Positions 11,016-22,557 of a stretch of DNA of 64,000 nucleotides are shown one piece after another. The stretch comes from Pseudovirgaria hyperparasitica (lineage: Eukaryota; Ascomycota; Dothideomycetes; Acrospermales; Acrospermaceae). The notes below the pieces were generated by a model, which saw nothing but the letters and a program-made list of their open reading frames with translations, did not search any database and was not told the origin of the DNA. How positions within the stretch are numbered: the stretch's first letter is position 1; every line of letters starts with the position of its first letter. Where the stretch lies: contig NW_022985561.1 in assembly GCF_010093815.1 (NCBI RefSeq), positions 128,045 to 192,044 on the forward strand, in the 5' to 3' direction. Position numbers and translations under genes: made by a program.

Positions 11016-13157
11016 ATGTCCTCAGCCAAAGATCAACGCATGGCGGCTTATGCGAACCCCATCAGGGGCCATGGCATGGGTAGCTTCGCACGAGGCGGCA
11101 CCTTCCTCCCAAGTGGGCCTCATCCGGGGTATCACGGCGGCGATGCTCACATGTCTACTCTCGCGAACGGTATGGGTGCTATGAACCTCCACCACGTTGC
11201 CTCCTTTCCTTCAGCAGGCCGTCCTAATGGAAACGTAGCCCAGAACTCATTCGATGCCACCGGTGGCCATAATCAGCAGGTCTTCATGGGTCTTCAGAAC
11301 CTACAGCCTGGTCAGCACTACTATCTGCCTGGTGCCAATCAGGGACCAAGCAACATGCACCACTCTCCGAGCATGTACTCCCCGTACGTTCCAAACGCAT
11401 ACCCGCCTGGCATGGGCATGATGCCTGACAACAGTCCCATTGGACGTTCTTGGCCTAGCGGCGTTTCTTCAAGCGATGTTCCAAATCTCCTGACTCCTCG
11501 TCGTGAGTCTTTGTCTTCGAACGAGGCTGAATATCCCGGCACACCTTTGACTGGCTATGGAATGTACACCAATCCTCAGGTTATGGATCGTTCTCCCAGT
11601 GGTGTCTTCACTGCCAGCGCAACTCCTTCACCCAATCAGATGCAGCAGCCGTATGGCATTGGTGCACCAATTTCGAAGGCTGTTGTCACCACGAACCCAC
11701 CCTCGTCGGTATGCCCAGTCCACATTCAGATCAAGTTGCAGCAAGATCCTCCGATTCCGTCCGCCATTCCCGCACCCAACTCACCTAACAAGCCGCTTGA
11801 CCGCAGCCTTGAGAACAAGAATGGGGAGACCAATGTCTACATTCGTGGTCTCCAGCCTGAGACCAAGGACGAGGATTTGTTCCAATGGGGAAAGCGTTTC
11901 GGAGACATTCAGAGCTCCAAATCGATCATCGACATGAAGACTGATAAGTGCAAAGGGTACATATAAACTTCTCCAGCCTGTCTCCTCTTTTCCCATCACC
12001 TCCTCCCATCACCTCCTCCCATCACCTCCTCCCATCACCTCCTCCTATCACCTCCTCCCATCACCTCCTCCCATCACCTCCTCTCATCACCTCCCATAGC
12101 CCTCATCGACTGTCCGTACCTATTTGCGTCCTACATATACTGATATATCCTTCAGGTTTGGTTTCATCAAATACTATAACTTCGAAGACGCCGAGCAATG
12201 TATCCGTGGCTTTCATCATCTCGGCTATGAAGTTAGCTTTGCTAGAGTTGGGCTCTCTGTGTTTTCTGCATCTATCACGAAATGCTAACCTATCAACAGG
12301 AATCATTCTACGCCAAATTGAAGAAGTTCTCTGATGAGGGCAACACCAATCTTTATGTCTCAAACATACCACGAACTATGAATGAACATGCAGGTCACAT
12401 TCTTCCTTTCTTTTCGCCAATAACTGACATGGAATAGGAACTTGGACTCGTCTTTGCACCCTTCAAGGTGTGTTCTAGCCGCATCTTGCGCGATCAAAAC
12501 GGAAACGGTCGGGGTGTAGGCTTTGCCCGGTAAGCAGCTGTCATCAGTCCTCTGATTCCTCGACTTTACTAATATGCCAATAGTTTCGAGACTCGTGACA
12601 TCTGTGAGCAGGTGATACGCCAATTCAACAATCAGCCAATCTCTCGCCCTGGCCAAGGCGGCGAGGAGCATCTCATACAGATCCGATATTCGGATACGCA
12701 TGAACAGAAAATTCTGAAACAGCAGACTGCAGCAGGTCGCCAATTCCGCGCTCAAGAATACGAAGTCGGTGTTGCGCAAGCTCGTGGCGCATTGAGCGAT
12801 TCCCGTTTCTTCCCTAACGCCCAACGCAATGAGTTCGAAACTTTCCTCCAGAATAGTGCCTACACTCACCCTAGTGTTTCTGGGGCGACTACACCTTCAT
12901 CAAAGACAATTCCAAGTGCGCATGCCCCTGGCATGACGGGCATGGCAATGTGGTCCAACGGGAGGTCGCATACATCTGTGCCTGGTATAGCGATCAATGG
13001 AATGGCCGCCCCCACTACCATGCCGCAGTCCCCGACCGGCTCCGTCATCTCCTGCGCTCAAGTCTCAGGTGAGGCTGTCCGAATTTCTCGTTCTGGGCCA
13101 ACGACCCCAACCAAAGGAGAGCGTACTCAGGGCAAGGCTGCGTCTGAGCATGAGTGA
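11016..13157 (+). CDS. RBMS/MSSP-like protein with two RNA-recognition motifs
   Basis: Probably a cytoplasmic or nuclear mRNA-binding regulator; fungal relatives are usually annotated as MSSP-type RNA-binding proteins. Modelled exons: 11016-11956, 12156-12246, 12300-12389, 12438-12529 and 12584-13157, giving 595 aa. The first 270 residues are a low-complexity Gly/Ser/Pro/Met-rich region. RRM1 begins at TNVYIRGLQPETKDEDLF and includes the RNP1-like KGFGFIKY; RRM2 begins at TNLYVSNIPRTMNEHEL and includes GRGVGFARF. The tail is Thr/Ser/Pro-rich. The third intron works in frame only with a GC donor at 12390 (GAACAT|GCAGGT); the GT four bases downstream would shift the frame. The 199-nt first coding intron carries a 13-bp minisatellite. 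The start ATG directly follows the last leader intron (GTCATCATG). Confidence 0.88.
11991..12094 (+). repeat. 13-bp minisatellite, eight copies, inside an intron
   Basis: Eight head-to-tail copies of TCCCATCACCTCC, with single substitutions only in copy 5 (TCCTATC) and copy 8 (TCTCATC). The array lies wholly inside the first coding intron (11957-12155) of the RNA-binding protein gene and makes up about half of it. The low divergence suggests recent expansion. The strand is pure pyrimidine apart from two A per unit. Confidence 0.97.
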
Positions 13158-14054
13158 TAGATTGACGAATACGCGCAGACAATCTGAGCCTACTTCTTAC
13201 ACCATACTGACATAGATACCATCTCATCAACTTATTTACTCGCCTATCGATCTATCGACTTATCACATTGCATCTCTATCTGATTACCGACATTCAGAGC
13301 AGGTTCAACCCGCATATATCTCCGATAATTAAACACCTCGCGTCAGCTGGACTCACGGTTCACATCGCTGGATCTTCATTCCTTCATCTTTCCTTTGTCA
13401 GTCTGCGTTTCAATGGCTGCCCACTAATACACCTTGTTGATCTTGAGCGCTCATACCTCCGCCGGTGTAGAGTCGTTTGATTGAACGTAAAAGTCTTTCG
13501 GGCGGCGTGTTGTTTGTTTTCTCATTGTCCCAATGGCGTTGGCATCTAAAAATTATCATCGGAGGCACTTGCAATCATATTTATTAAGATTAGCCATGCG
13601 GCTCCCAGATGTGGTTGAGAGCTGAGCAATGGCTGGCATAGACAGATCGAGAATAATCCGGGCTACATAACTTACAATCAGAGAATCATTTGGGCCCACT
13701 TAACTTCACTTTACTGCTGCTGTGCACTGTGCTGCTATCGCAAAGTCCTCAGACTTCTTATGTTCTCAGCTTCAGCATATTCGATATATCGTGACGGTAC
13801 CTCCAAATTCTTCATATATATGTGGATTGCACAGTCATGTATCCAGTGGGATTGTTGGTTATGTTCGATGTGCTATGTTTGGCTTAATCATGATGTACTG
13901 TAATGCGAGCGTAAATCATGCTTAGATCTCGCAAGGGCCGCAGCTAGGCATGCTTACTGATGAAAAAGTGGTGTAGCAGAGAAGTCAAGGGAGAATCATT
14001 TGAATAGTCATGGGTATCATCTCGGTTTGCTTGCTATATTACCGTACGTGCTCT
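13158..14054. other. Convergent intergenic region
   Basis: Holds the 3' ends of the RNA-binding protein gene (plus) and the RIO2 gene (minus). No further gene, RNA or repeat is seen; the open frames are shorter than 75 codons. Confidence 0.45.
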
Positions 14055-15531
14055 TCATATTGCCCACCCTGCAGCTTTTTTCGATATGGTACGAGTAGTC
14101 GGTGCCACCGAAGGGGCCGCCTCTAGGCCTACGCCCATGGGTCCACCACCCTGGTCAAAGTCTTTTATATCGAGGACGGTAAATGTGGCGTTCAGGTCGG
14201 CGTCCGGGATTGTTGGATCTGCATTTCCTGGAAACAACGTAGCGTCTGGGAGACGAGGCTGGTCGGCGACGTCCTTTCCATCGCCTACGCTTTGTGGTGC
14301 GTCGCACTCGTCGTCATCATCATCTTCGGCCCCGATAGAGGCCCTATCTTCTGCCTGTTTGGCCCCTTCGCCACTGACACCACCGTCACCATCGACGCCG
14401 ACTTCTTTCATATATTTTTCTAGCTCGCGTGCCATTTTTTTGCTAAACCCGCTGGCCTCGGCTTCAACGTCAAGGCGCTTCGTCACATTTGATGTGGCAT
14501 CTTTGAAGAATGGGCCTGACTCATCGCTTGTGAAGTGGAATCTGCGTTCGAAGAAGCGTTTAATACAGTTCACGTCGCGATCGAAGTAGTACTCCGCATC
14601 AGGGTGCGAAATAGATATCATCTGTGGAAAGTCGATTACAATAGGTGTTAACGTAATGGTCGGAGGCTCGTCTGAATTTAGAGACGACGACGGAGCAGCG
14701 TCTTCTTTGACGAGAATGTTGAATTCATTGAAGTCGCCATGAATAAGACCGAAGCTTGCGAGTCGTACGATGAGCTCGAGGAGTTCGGCATAAAGGCTGG
14801 CGGGGTCTGGAACGCTTGAGATTTGGCGGAGTGGGAATGCGTCAATCAGGCTCATGACAATGGTATGTCTGTTCTGCGCAATGGGCTCAGGCGTCGGAAT
14901 GCCGTTGTCGCGCAGGACTTGCATGAAAGTAAATTCTTTCAAGGCGGCGAGGCGCGACATGTACATCCATGATCCCGAGGAGCGGTTGCGTAGATAATCA
15001 CGATTCGTCTTGACGGTGCGAAAAGAGATCCGGCCGAGACGGTGAATTTTCAGTACTCGTTGCAGGCCTGAATCACTGGCAACGACGTAAATGTCAGATT
15101 CTTTGCCGACGCCGATTTGGTTACCGACAGAATATACCGTGGAAGATTTGCGGTGGGCGTTGAGGGCAAGATAGTCAATGCCGCCGTATGTCAGTCGGTA
15201 GCCATCGTCTAGGTGAAGTCAGAATCTGCTGGCAATATTACCTATTTAGGAATGGTGCGCTATACACTTGGCGTTCTTGACCTTTGCAATCAGGTTTGCC
15301 TTCGCAAGGGTCGATATGCACTTATGGACTCCGCTACCACCACGGAGATTCGATATCTGTTGTATCAAGGGGGTAGGGACAACTTCATGATTCCTACTAC
15401 CCATCTCTACCTATATATACCGCATTAGTGGCCATTTTATTCTGGTTGAGGGCACGGGCCTGGCATACTGCTGTAAGCACCCTCCAGTCCTCGACCGTGA
15501 GATACCGAATCGCTTTAGTATCAAGCTTCAT
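14055..15531 (-). CDS. RIO2: RIO2 atypical protein kinase/ATPase, 40S maturation
   Basis: Acts on late pre-40S particles, where its ATPase activity drives release and final 18S rRNA processing. Three exons on the minus strand, 15531-15469, 15410-15266 and 15208-14055, give 453 aa. The N-terminal winged helix starts MKLDTKAIRYLTVEDWRVL and continues to KYDGYRLTYGGIDYLALN. The P-loop-like segment GVGKESDIYVV lies near residue 100, the catalytic loop HGDFNEFNIL near 226, and the metal-binding VIDFPQM near 263. An acidic Asp/Glu-rich tail follows and the protein ends AGWAI. Intron junctions rebuild the family sequence exactly (A|VEMGSRNHEVVPTP and K|Y). The gene lies head to head with RPN1, 365 bp from start to start. 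Start choice is secure because the N-terminal motif is complete. Confidence 0.95.
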
Positions 15532-15896
15532 CGTACATATACCCGCGTGGCGTGTCTGTGTCTTGGGAATGGTTCGAGCACTGTGGTCGACGCATCACAA
15601 AAAGATCGGTGGTCCGCAAGCACTAGTACTTGGCGCACGGACTCGCCTTGCTGCTTTCTCATCGCCGCCAAGAGCGCGACGCCATACTTGGTACCTACTC
15701 CAGAGCTTCCATAGCGCTTCGATACACACCAAGCTCTCCAACTTCGATCCTCTTCAGTGCTCTTCATACAATTTATACTTGCGTCTTCTCCTATACTCAC
15801 TCTACTGCTTTCTAAATAAGTCTTGGTGAGGTGTGTCGAGGCATTTCCGAACACTCTGTGGACCCGGTTCTTCGCTGTTTAGACGCGAGCTTCAAC
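15532..15896. promoter_or_regulatory. Shared bidirectional promoter of RIO2 and RPN1
   Basis: The two start codons are divergent and 365 bp apart, so both promoters and both leaders must fit here. Read on the plus strand it ends in a CT-rich, A-poor stretch (about 15700-15815) typical of an ascomycete leader. No exact proteasome control element (GGTGGCAAA) was found; GGTGGTCCGCAAG at about 15608 is only a loose match. Confidence 0.6.
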
Positions 15897-18893
15897 ATGG
15901 CAAAGGGAGACGAGAAGCCCACTACCGCCCAGCAAGGCAAGGGCAAAGCGGTAGATGACCCAAAGGACACAAAGAATGAGAAGGATACCAAGGAGAAAGG
16001 CAAGGGAGATGAGAAGCTGGACCTGCCTGCTGGTAGGTTCCCAGCGGTCCGCCGTTCAGCTACTTTGATGAGACTGAATGCGATGTTTGCCCCAAAGTAT
16101 GCTGATTGAGAACAGAGGAGCTCAGTGAGGAAGACCAGCAGCTCAAGAATGAGCTAGAGATGCTCGTAGAGCGGTTACTGGTATGCTATAATGAACGATG
16201 ACTGACCAGACGATTTTACTGAGAGTGGGTAGGAACCGGACACCAAACTGTACAAGCCGGCTCTAGAAGCTATCAAGAACTTTATCAAGACCTCCACATC
16301 TTCAATGACGGCTGTGCCGAAGCCGTTGAAATTCCTGCGGCGACACTACGAGAATCTCGAGAAAGCGTATGACGCATGGCCTGCGAGCGATAACAAGGTC
16401 TGTATTGAACGAAAGACGCGATCAAGAGCTATGGTAGCTAACCTCATCAAAGATATCATTTGCAGATGTACTCTCTGCTCTCGGCATGACCTATTCAGAC
16501 GAAGATCGCCACGATTGCCTGAAGTACCGACTACAATCAACGACACAAGACATCGGCTCATGGGGTCACGAGTACATGAGGCATCTATCGCTAGAAATTG
16601 GGCAAGAATTTCAAACTCGATTAAACGACGATAAAGACACGGATGACCTGACTGACCTTGCTATCACACTGGTGCCATTCTTCCTGAAGCACAATGCTGA
16701 AGCCGATGCAGTCGACATTCTCAGCGAGCTTGAGATGATCGAGCATCTTCCCAAGTATCTGGATGAGAACACATACTCCCGTGTTTGTTTGTATATGGTC
16801 AGGTAATGCATACAGGCTCTCTTCGCGTTCTTGTCTAATGGCTTATATAGCATGGTACCACTTCTTACCTACCCAGATAATGACCGATTCCTACGAACCG
16901 CTTTCGATATTTATGGCAAATACAAGCAATATACACAAGCAATAGTTATCGCTATACGGCTCAATGACCGCGAGCTAATTGAACAAGCTTTCAACGCTAC
17001 GGAAGACAAGTCGATCCGTAAGCAGATGGCGTTAATGATTGCTCGGCAGCGGATCTGGCTAGATCTACCAGATGGTGACGATGAGGATCAAGAGCTTCAA
17101 GAGTGCTTAAACAACACAAGGCTACCCGAATACTTTAAGGCGCTTGGAAAGGAACTTAACATATTAGATCCAAAGACCCCTGATGACATTTACAAGACGC
17201 ATCTCGAAAGCTCGCGAACAGCTGGCTTAACAAATACCGACTCCGCAAGGCACAATCTCGCCAGTGCATTCGTGAACGCTTTTGTCAACGCTGGTTATGG
17301 TGACGACAAGTTGATGCTAGTATCGGACAATAAAGGCAGTTGGGTCTGGAAAACAAAGGACGAGGGAATGTTGTCGACGGCAGCTTCGTTGGGCATGCTA
17401 ATGCAGTGGGACGTTGAGATGGGTTTGGACAAAATTGATCCATACACCTATCTGTCGGAAGACTCAATCAAGGCTGGCGCCATGCTTGCTACCGGTATCA
17501 TCAATTCTGGTGTTCGCATGGATTCCGACCCAGCGATGGCCTTGCTCGGAGATTCCGCGAACCTGGACAATCCAAACGTGTCTATCCGGATGGCCTCGAT
17601 CATGGGTCTCGGTTTGGCATACGCTGGCTCGCAAAAGGAGGAACTCCTGGATTCCCTGCTGCCAATTGTTGGCGACACTTCTCTCGACATGCGCCTCTCT
17701 GCTATGGCTGCCCTATCGTTAGGTATGATCTTCGTTGGCTCAGCACAGAGTGACGTGAGCGAGGCGATCATTCAGACCTTCCTAGACGAAGACCGCACAA
17801 AACAGCTCAAGGACAAGTGGACGAGGTTTATGGCTTTGGGCTTAGCACTTCTTTTCTTCGGTCAGCAAGAGGAAGTCGACGTTATCTTGGAGACCCTCAA
17901 GGCGATCGACCACCCTATGTCGAAGCCTACGTCGGTGCTGGCAGAAGTCTGTGCCTGGGCAGGCACCGGCGCTGTCTTGAAGCTACAACAGCTTCTGCAT
18001 ATATGCAATGACCACATTGAAGATGACGACGACGAGAAGAAGGGCGACGAGCTCCTTCAAGCGTACGCTGTGATCGGACTGTCGCTGGTTGCCATGGGCG
18101 AAGAGGTCGGCCAAGAAATGGTCCTCCGACAGTTTGCCCACCTAATGCACTACGGAGAGGCAAACATTCGAAAGGCTGTACCCCTTGCAATGGGCTTGAT
18201 TAGCCCGAGCAATCCGCAAATGAAGATATACGACACACTTTCGCGGTACAGTCACGATAACGACAATGACGTGGCTGTTAATGCTATATTTGCTATGGGT
18301 CTTGTTGGCGCTGGTACAAACAATGCTAGGTTGGCACAACTCCTCCGCCAACTTGCAAGCTACTATCATCGCGATGCGAACGCTTTGTTTATGGTACGCA
18401 TCGCACAAGGTCTGCTTCATGCGGGTAAGGGGACATTGTCTTTCAACCCCTTCCATACGGATCGTCAAGTCCTGTCTAGAGTCTCCGCCGCTGGTTTATT
18501 GACGGTGCTTGTGTCCTTGATCGATTCCAAGCAATTCATACTTGGTGATTCACACTACCTCCTATACTACCTCGTTACCGCTATGCATCCTCGCTTCTTG
18601 ATCACTCTCGACGAAGAGCTCAAGCCACTCCAGGTCAACGTACGCGTTGGTCAAGCTGTGGATGTAGTCGGTCAGGCTGGCCGCCCCAAGACTATCACTG
18701 GGTGGCAAACACAGAGTACACCTGTGCTGCTGAGTCATGGTGAGAGGGCCGAATTGGAAGATGAACAGTACCTGAGTCTGAGCAGTGTGCTGGAAGGTGT
18801 GGTAATACTTCGAAAGGTAAGTCAAAATCCTCCGTAATAACTGTCATTGGTTTAAGCTGACAAATCTGCTAGAATCCTGACTGGGAGGCATGA
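15897..18893 (+). CDS. RPN1: 26S proteasome regulatory subunit RPN1 (PSMD2)
   Basis: Scaffold of the proteasome base that binds ubiquitin, shuttle factors and the Ubp6 deubiquitinase. Six exons: 15897-16032, 16116-16180, 16233-16397, 16453-16802, 16851-18816 and 18873-18893, giving 900 aa, the usual length. A charged Lys-rich N-terminus precedes the conserved [37 protein letters not shown] and [20 protein letters not shown] are recognisable, as are proteasome/cyclosome repeats such as [15 protein letters not shown] and [12 protein letters not shown], and the end LRKNPDWEA encoded across the last intron. Intron 3 keeps the frame only if its acceptor is the weak CATCAAAG ending at 16452; the better-looking TTTGCAG 13 bases on breaks the frame. 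Met at 15897 is preferred over an in-frame upstream ATG at 15831 because the MAKGDEK start fits the family. Confidence 0.96.
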
Positions 18894-19027
18894 ACGACGG
18901 AATTATAGTGTTGACACGCAGTTCGAAAAGCTAGGCTGTGTGTTTGGTATTGCTATATTTGACTTTCATGGGCGCCTATTGGGCTGGGTAGACTAGCATC
19001 CTATGAATGTATAACACAACCCTTCCA

Positions 19028-20557
19028 CTACCTTTCAGTTACTTTGCTGTCCACATGTCTCCATTCACCAAGGCGACTCATGTTCTTATCAGCGACTTCA
19101 ACGCATACGTCTAGCACGCAGTGCATGACGCCTGGTGCATAGGTCTTTACGTGCTCCACATGTTCCAATCGCACAACTCGGTCTGGCGATGCTGTCGATC
19201 TGACAATGGCCCCTATTTCGTTTACGATCTGCTTGATTCTATCATCATATTCCGTTTTCTTGGTTGCTATATTCTCATGCACGTGCAGCCATCCGCTCAG
19301 TTCGATGTCAAGAGCATTGACTGCAGTCTCGCAAGATGCAGCGGAAGATGGTAGGAGTCCGAGGTTCACGTGTCGAATTGGCGGAATGCATGCTCTCAAG
19401 TCCTTGATCCGTGACATTGCAAGGGCATTGGACTCATGGAATGCGACCAGTAATGGCTTCAATTTTGCCTTTGGTTGTATAGCAAAAGCCCTCACCAATT
19501 TGCTAGTATGTTCGTCCTCTCTCACTACCTCACCGCGCCACTTATTTGCCTCCACGCCCCGTCTCATTCCTTCCAAACTCCATCCGTTAATTTCCCATCC
19601 GAGGACCACAGTCGCGCCCGCCTGCGAATACGAAAATGAGAAATATCCGATCCCGCAGTACAGGTCCACCGCCGTCCATTCCGCACCGCTCTCTGAGCAG
19701 GAAACCACGGATGGGAGCTTCAGCAGTCGTGCTTTCTCCTTGATGTTGCCTCGACTGAACATCGTATGTAGCGGCGCCCATATTTGATGTATGCCATTCT
19801 GCTTGGTGCTCACCCAGAACGCGGATGCAAAGTCCGATAATGTTGGAGAGGGAATCGGTGCTGCAGGGCCGAATGAGCCATGGAGGGGTGTGAAAGCAGT
19901 CGGGGAGCGCAAAATGTTGGTCTCCACGGACGTAGAAGTCTGTACGGGGATTGGGGCGTTGATTGCAACGTGTGTGGTATTGGTTTCGAGGGCCATGAGT
20001 GCCCAGAGCTGGCTGAGCTGAGTTGGTGAGAGGACCGTATATGCGGTCTGCCATGATGGACGTTTGAGAGGGTCCGCAGAGAGTAAAAGAAGCGGTTTGT
20101 ATATGCAGTATGGTGTGGGTGAGTCAATTGATATCGATGAGTCGAGTTTCATCTGTGCCAGAAGATCTGGTTGGAGCGAATTCATCCATTTGATCTGAGC
20201 TGTAAGAATAGGATTGTTGTTCTTCAATGATATTGGCGCCGCGTGTTGATGTTCATCAATTGCTTCAACGACAGGCGCCCACTTGATCTTAATACGAGAT
20301 TTGTCCTCAGGTCTCAAGCACAGTGTATTTAGAACTCCCTGAGTCCTGTCATGCATCGCTACTCCGCGACCTTGCTCACTTCTGGTCGGGCAGTCAATCA
20401 AGGTTGGGATTTCAAACGATCTTTCAATGAAATCATCATCATCGGCTCCACAGCTTTGTATTCTTGAAGACTTATCTAAGAGGTTCTGACTCTCGAGATA
20501 ACTCTTCACGGTCTTGACACACAAGCGTGGTACAATGACGATGACGCGTTCACTCAT
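19028..20557 (-). CDS. TRM12: tRNA wybutosine-synthesizing protein 2 (TYW2/TRM12)
   Basis: Transfers the aminocarboxypropyl group of S-adenosylmethionine to the modified G37 of tRNA-Phe during wybutosine synthesis; cytosolic. A single 509-codon exon. The N-terminal half is poorly conserved. The Rossmann methyltransferase-like core carries TAVDLYCGIGYFSFSYSQAG near residue 297, VVLGWEINGWSLEGMRRGVE, and RHVNLGLLPSSAASCETA followed by GWLHVHENI, which are TYW2 hallmarks. ATG 20557 begins MSERVIVIVPRLCVKTVKSYLE, matching the family start, and there is no sign of an intron. The gene converges on RPN1 with 134 bp between stops. Assignment to TYW2 rather than TRM5 rests on the LLPSS and HENI motifs and the divergent N-terminus. 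Confidence 0.9.
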   Translation of the reverse strand: MSERVIVIVPRLCVKTVKSYLESQNLLDKSSRIQSCGADDDDFIERSFEIPTLIDCPTRSEQGRGVAMHDRTQGVLNTLCLRPEDKSRIKIKWAPVVEAIDEHQHAAPISLKNNNPILTAQIKWMNSLQPDLLAQMKLDSSISIDSPTPYCIYKPLLLLSADPLKRPSWQTAYTVLSPTQLSQLWALMALETNTTHVAINAPIPVQTSTSVETNILRSPTAFTPLHGSFGPAAPIPSPTLSDFASAFWVSTKQNGIHQIWAPLHTMFSRGNIKEKARLLKLPSVVSCSESGAEWTAVDLYCGIGYFSFSYSQAGATVVLGWEINGWSLEGMRRGVEANKWRGEVVREDEHTSKLVRAFAIQPKAKLKPLLVAFHESNALAMSRIKDLRACIPPIRHVNLGLLPSSAASCETAVNALDIELSGWLHVHENIATKKTEYDDRIKQIVNEIGAIVRSTASPDRVVRLEHVEHVKTYAPGVMHCVLDVCVEVADKNMSRLGEWRHVDSKVTER

Positions 20558-22557
20558 ATCTCGCTATGTCCATAGAACAACATTCTGCTTATTGTATATG
20601 ACTTATGGACATTTCTAGCTTGCGCTTCCGGATGTTTAGTCAAGAAGCGCAATTTTATAAAAGTCAGCCAAAAAAAAGCTTATTTGGCGGCCAAGGCTCA
20701 CAGCGCACGTGCCTTCAGATCACGTGCTACCTTAACTCTAGCGAACATTCGTGTCGCCAATTATCTCGGTTAATCGGACTCTACATTGCTGTATTCGCCG
20801 TCGCTCCGCAGATAAGGATGAATCACAATACAGCAGTCTCTACCGACATGCTTTTCCCTGCGAGAGGTTCAGCTATGGTCGCTTGAAGTGACGGACAGCC
20901 GTGGAGTGAAGCCAGCATTGCTGTGTCGTCTCATTCCTGCAAAACACTCTGATAGAAAATCTGGCTAAAACGTTATGATCGTCCATTCAGGCGAACAATA
21001 ACTTGCAGGTGCATTCATACGACCGTTTGTACTTTGAACAATGACCTTGCAGAAGCTATAATACCACCACACCCACATTTGCACTCTGCTATCTAGCGCT
21101 CAAGTACCGAAACTATCTAGCCCAAACCCAAACACTCGTCAACCGGCTTTGCTGGGCCAACTATTTCTCATATGCACATAATGACTCGATGTTTGGGCTA
21201 TCTGTGTTGGCGAGGCGCTCGGGAGAAAGCGTTACCGAACAAGCAGAGGCCTGCAGTCGAGAAGTCTTGACCTGAGGTGGATCCGTTTGACTTGCCATCA
21301 AAGGATAGCTACGTATCGACTCAGAATGACTGATCTCGAGGCGTCCTGGAAGGAGAGATTCCAGCCTACCGTAAAGGATCAGTATACATAGAAATTTGCG
21401 GAGTCATAAGCATTACCAGCTGACAGAGACTTGTAGAAGTACGACAAGCCCTATCCCTTCGAGACTCCACTACTTTCATCCGTCAGTACAATCATATAGT
21501 ATCACCGTATTCCAAGCTAAAGACGTAGTAGGAAGCGAGAAAGCAAATCTTGAGACTACGAAGAGTTGGGAGTGCCGAGAGTCAAGTGGCACCGCATGCC
21601 ACACCGCTCTCTGTGTTTCATCTTGAATAGACTTGTGCCGTGCCGTTCATTGTACAGCCTTGCAGGCTGGCTCTCACAAAATGGTTAGAAGTTTCCAACA
21701 CTTGCTCTGAGATGCGTACTACAGAAAAGACGGACATGTCCTCATGAGTAGCAATGTGTAGGCTGAGCCGTAGAGACATATAATAAGGCTCCTAGAGGTC
21801 TAAACTTTTGACCTGTAATCTGCCAGCCTTGTGCCTCCATGATGAGTTTGGCGCGCGCTGGTGTCATACAACTAACTATTGGTTGATGGACCTCGACAGG
21901 AAAAGTAAAAGGCCCGAAAGGTAATGCAAACTTCAGACATTCCCTATTTATCGGGCATCTGACCCTCTGTTGCCCTTCAAGAAGAGGCGTCAAGTTACTG
22001 GCAGTAATGTCTGCACGTTGTTGATACTTGTCCGATCTGAAGGTCTACGAATGAATTGTGGTTCGCAAGATTGGTGCCTGTGTCTGTGCACACGGCCCAT
22101 GAGAGAAATATAACTCCAAAAAAAGCCCTTAGCGGCTCCCATATTTTCCATACTTCTCCGTTACTCTGGCGCAAATGATTGGTAGGTGTGAGAAATTGAC
22201 AGTATGTGTTGTACAACCTGGCCAAATAAATTGCCAATTCGAGGGCTTCCTCCGTGGTTGTCCATGCTGTATCCTCTTCCTTGCAAGCCTGCACGAGGCT
22301 GCAAGACTCGCGAACTCGATCCATGGATGCGCAAAGCAAAATCTTGCCATGGGTCTCATTGGCTAGGTGTTTCCCTCCGGCGGCACAATGAGGTTAAATC
22401 AGTCTCGTAACCTCGCCTCTTCAATTTCAGAGCTGAGTCTGTCTCTCATGATTTCCACGCATGGTGCATAGCGCATATCGACTGGATAAATTCATCTATA
22501 CGATTTCATTATTGTTACACAGCTTTCTTCATCAGATCAATCAACTGAGCGTCCAAT
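20558..22557. other. Intergenic region at the edge of the accessory block
   Basis: About 2 kb without a supported gene. On the minus strand two frames (22339-21995 and 21993-21742) lie almost end to end and contain protein-like stretches (TTEEALELAIYLARLYNTY; EVHQPIVSCMTPARAKLIM), so a decayed or unspliced two-exon gene is conceivable, but no family was recognised. No repeats or RNA genes are seen. Confidence 0.35.

Noticed and set aside
19206-19787. 193-codon plus-strand frame
   Set aside because: Lies wholly opposite the well-supported TYW2 gene and has no domain.
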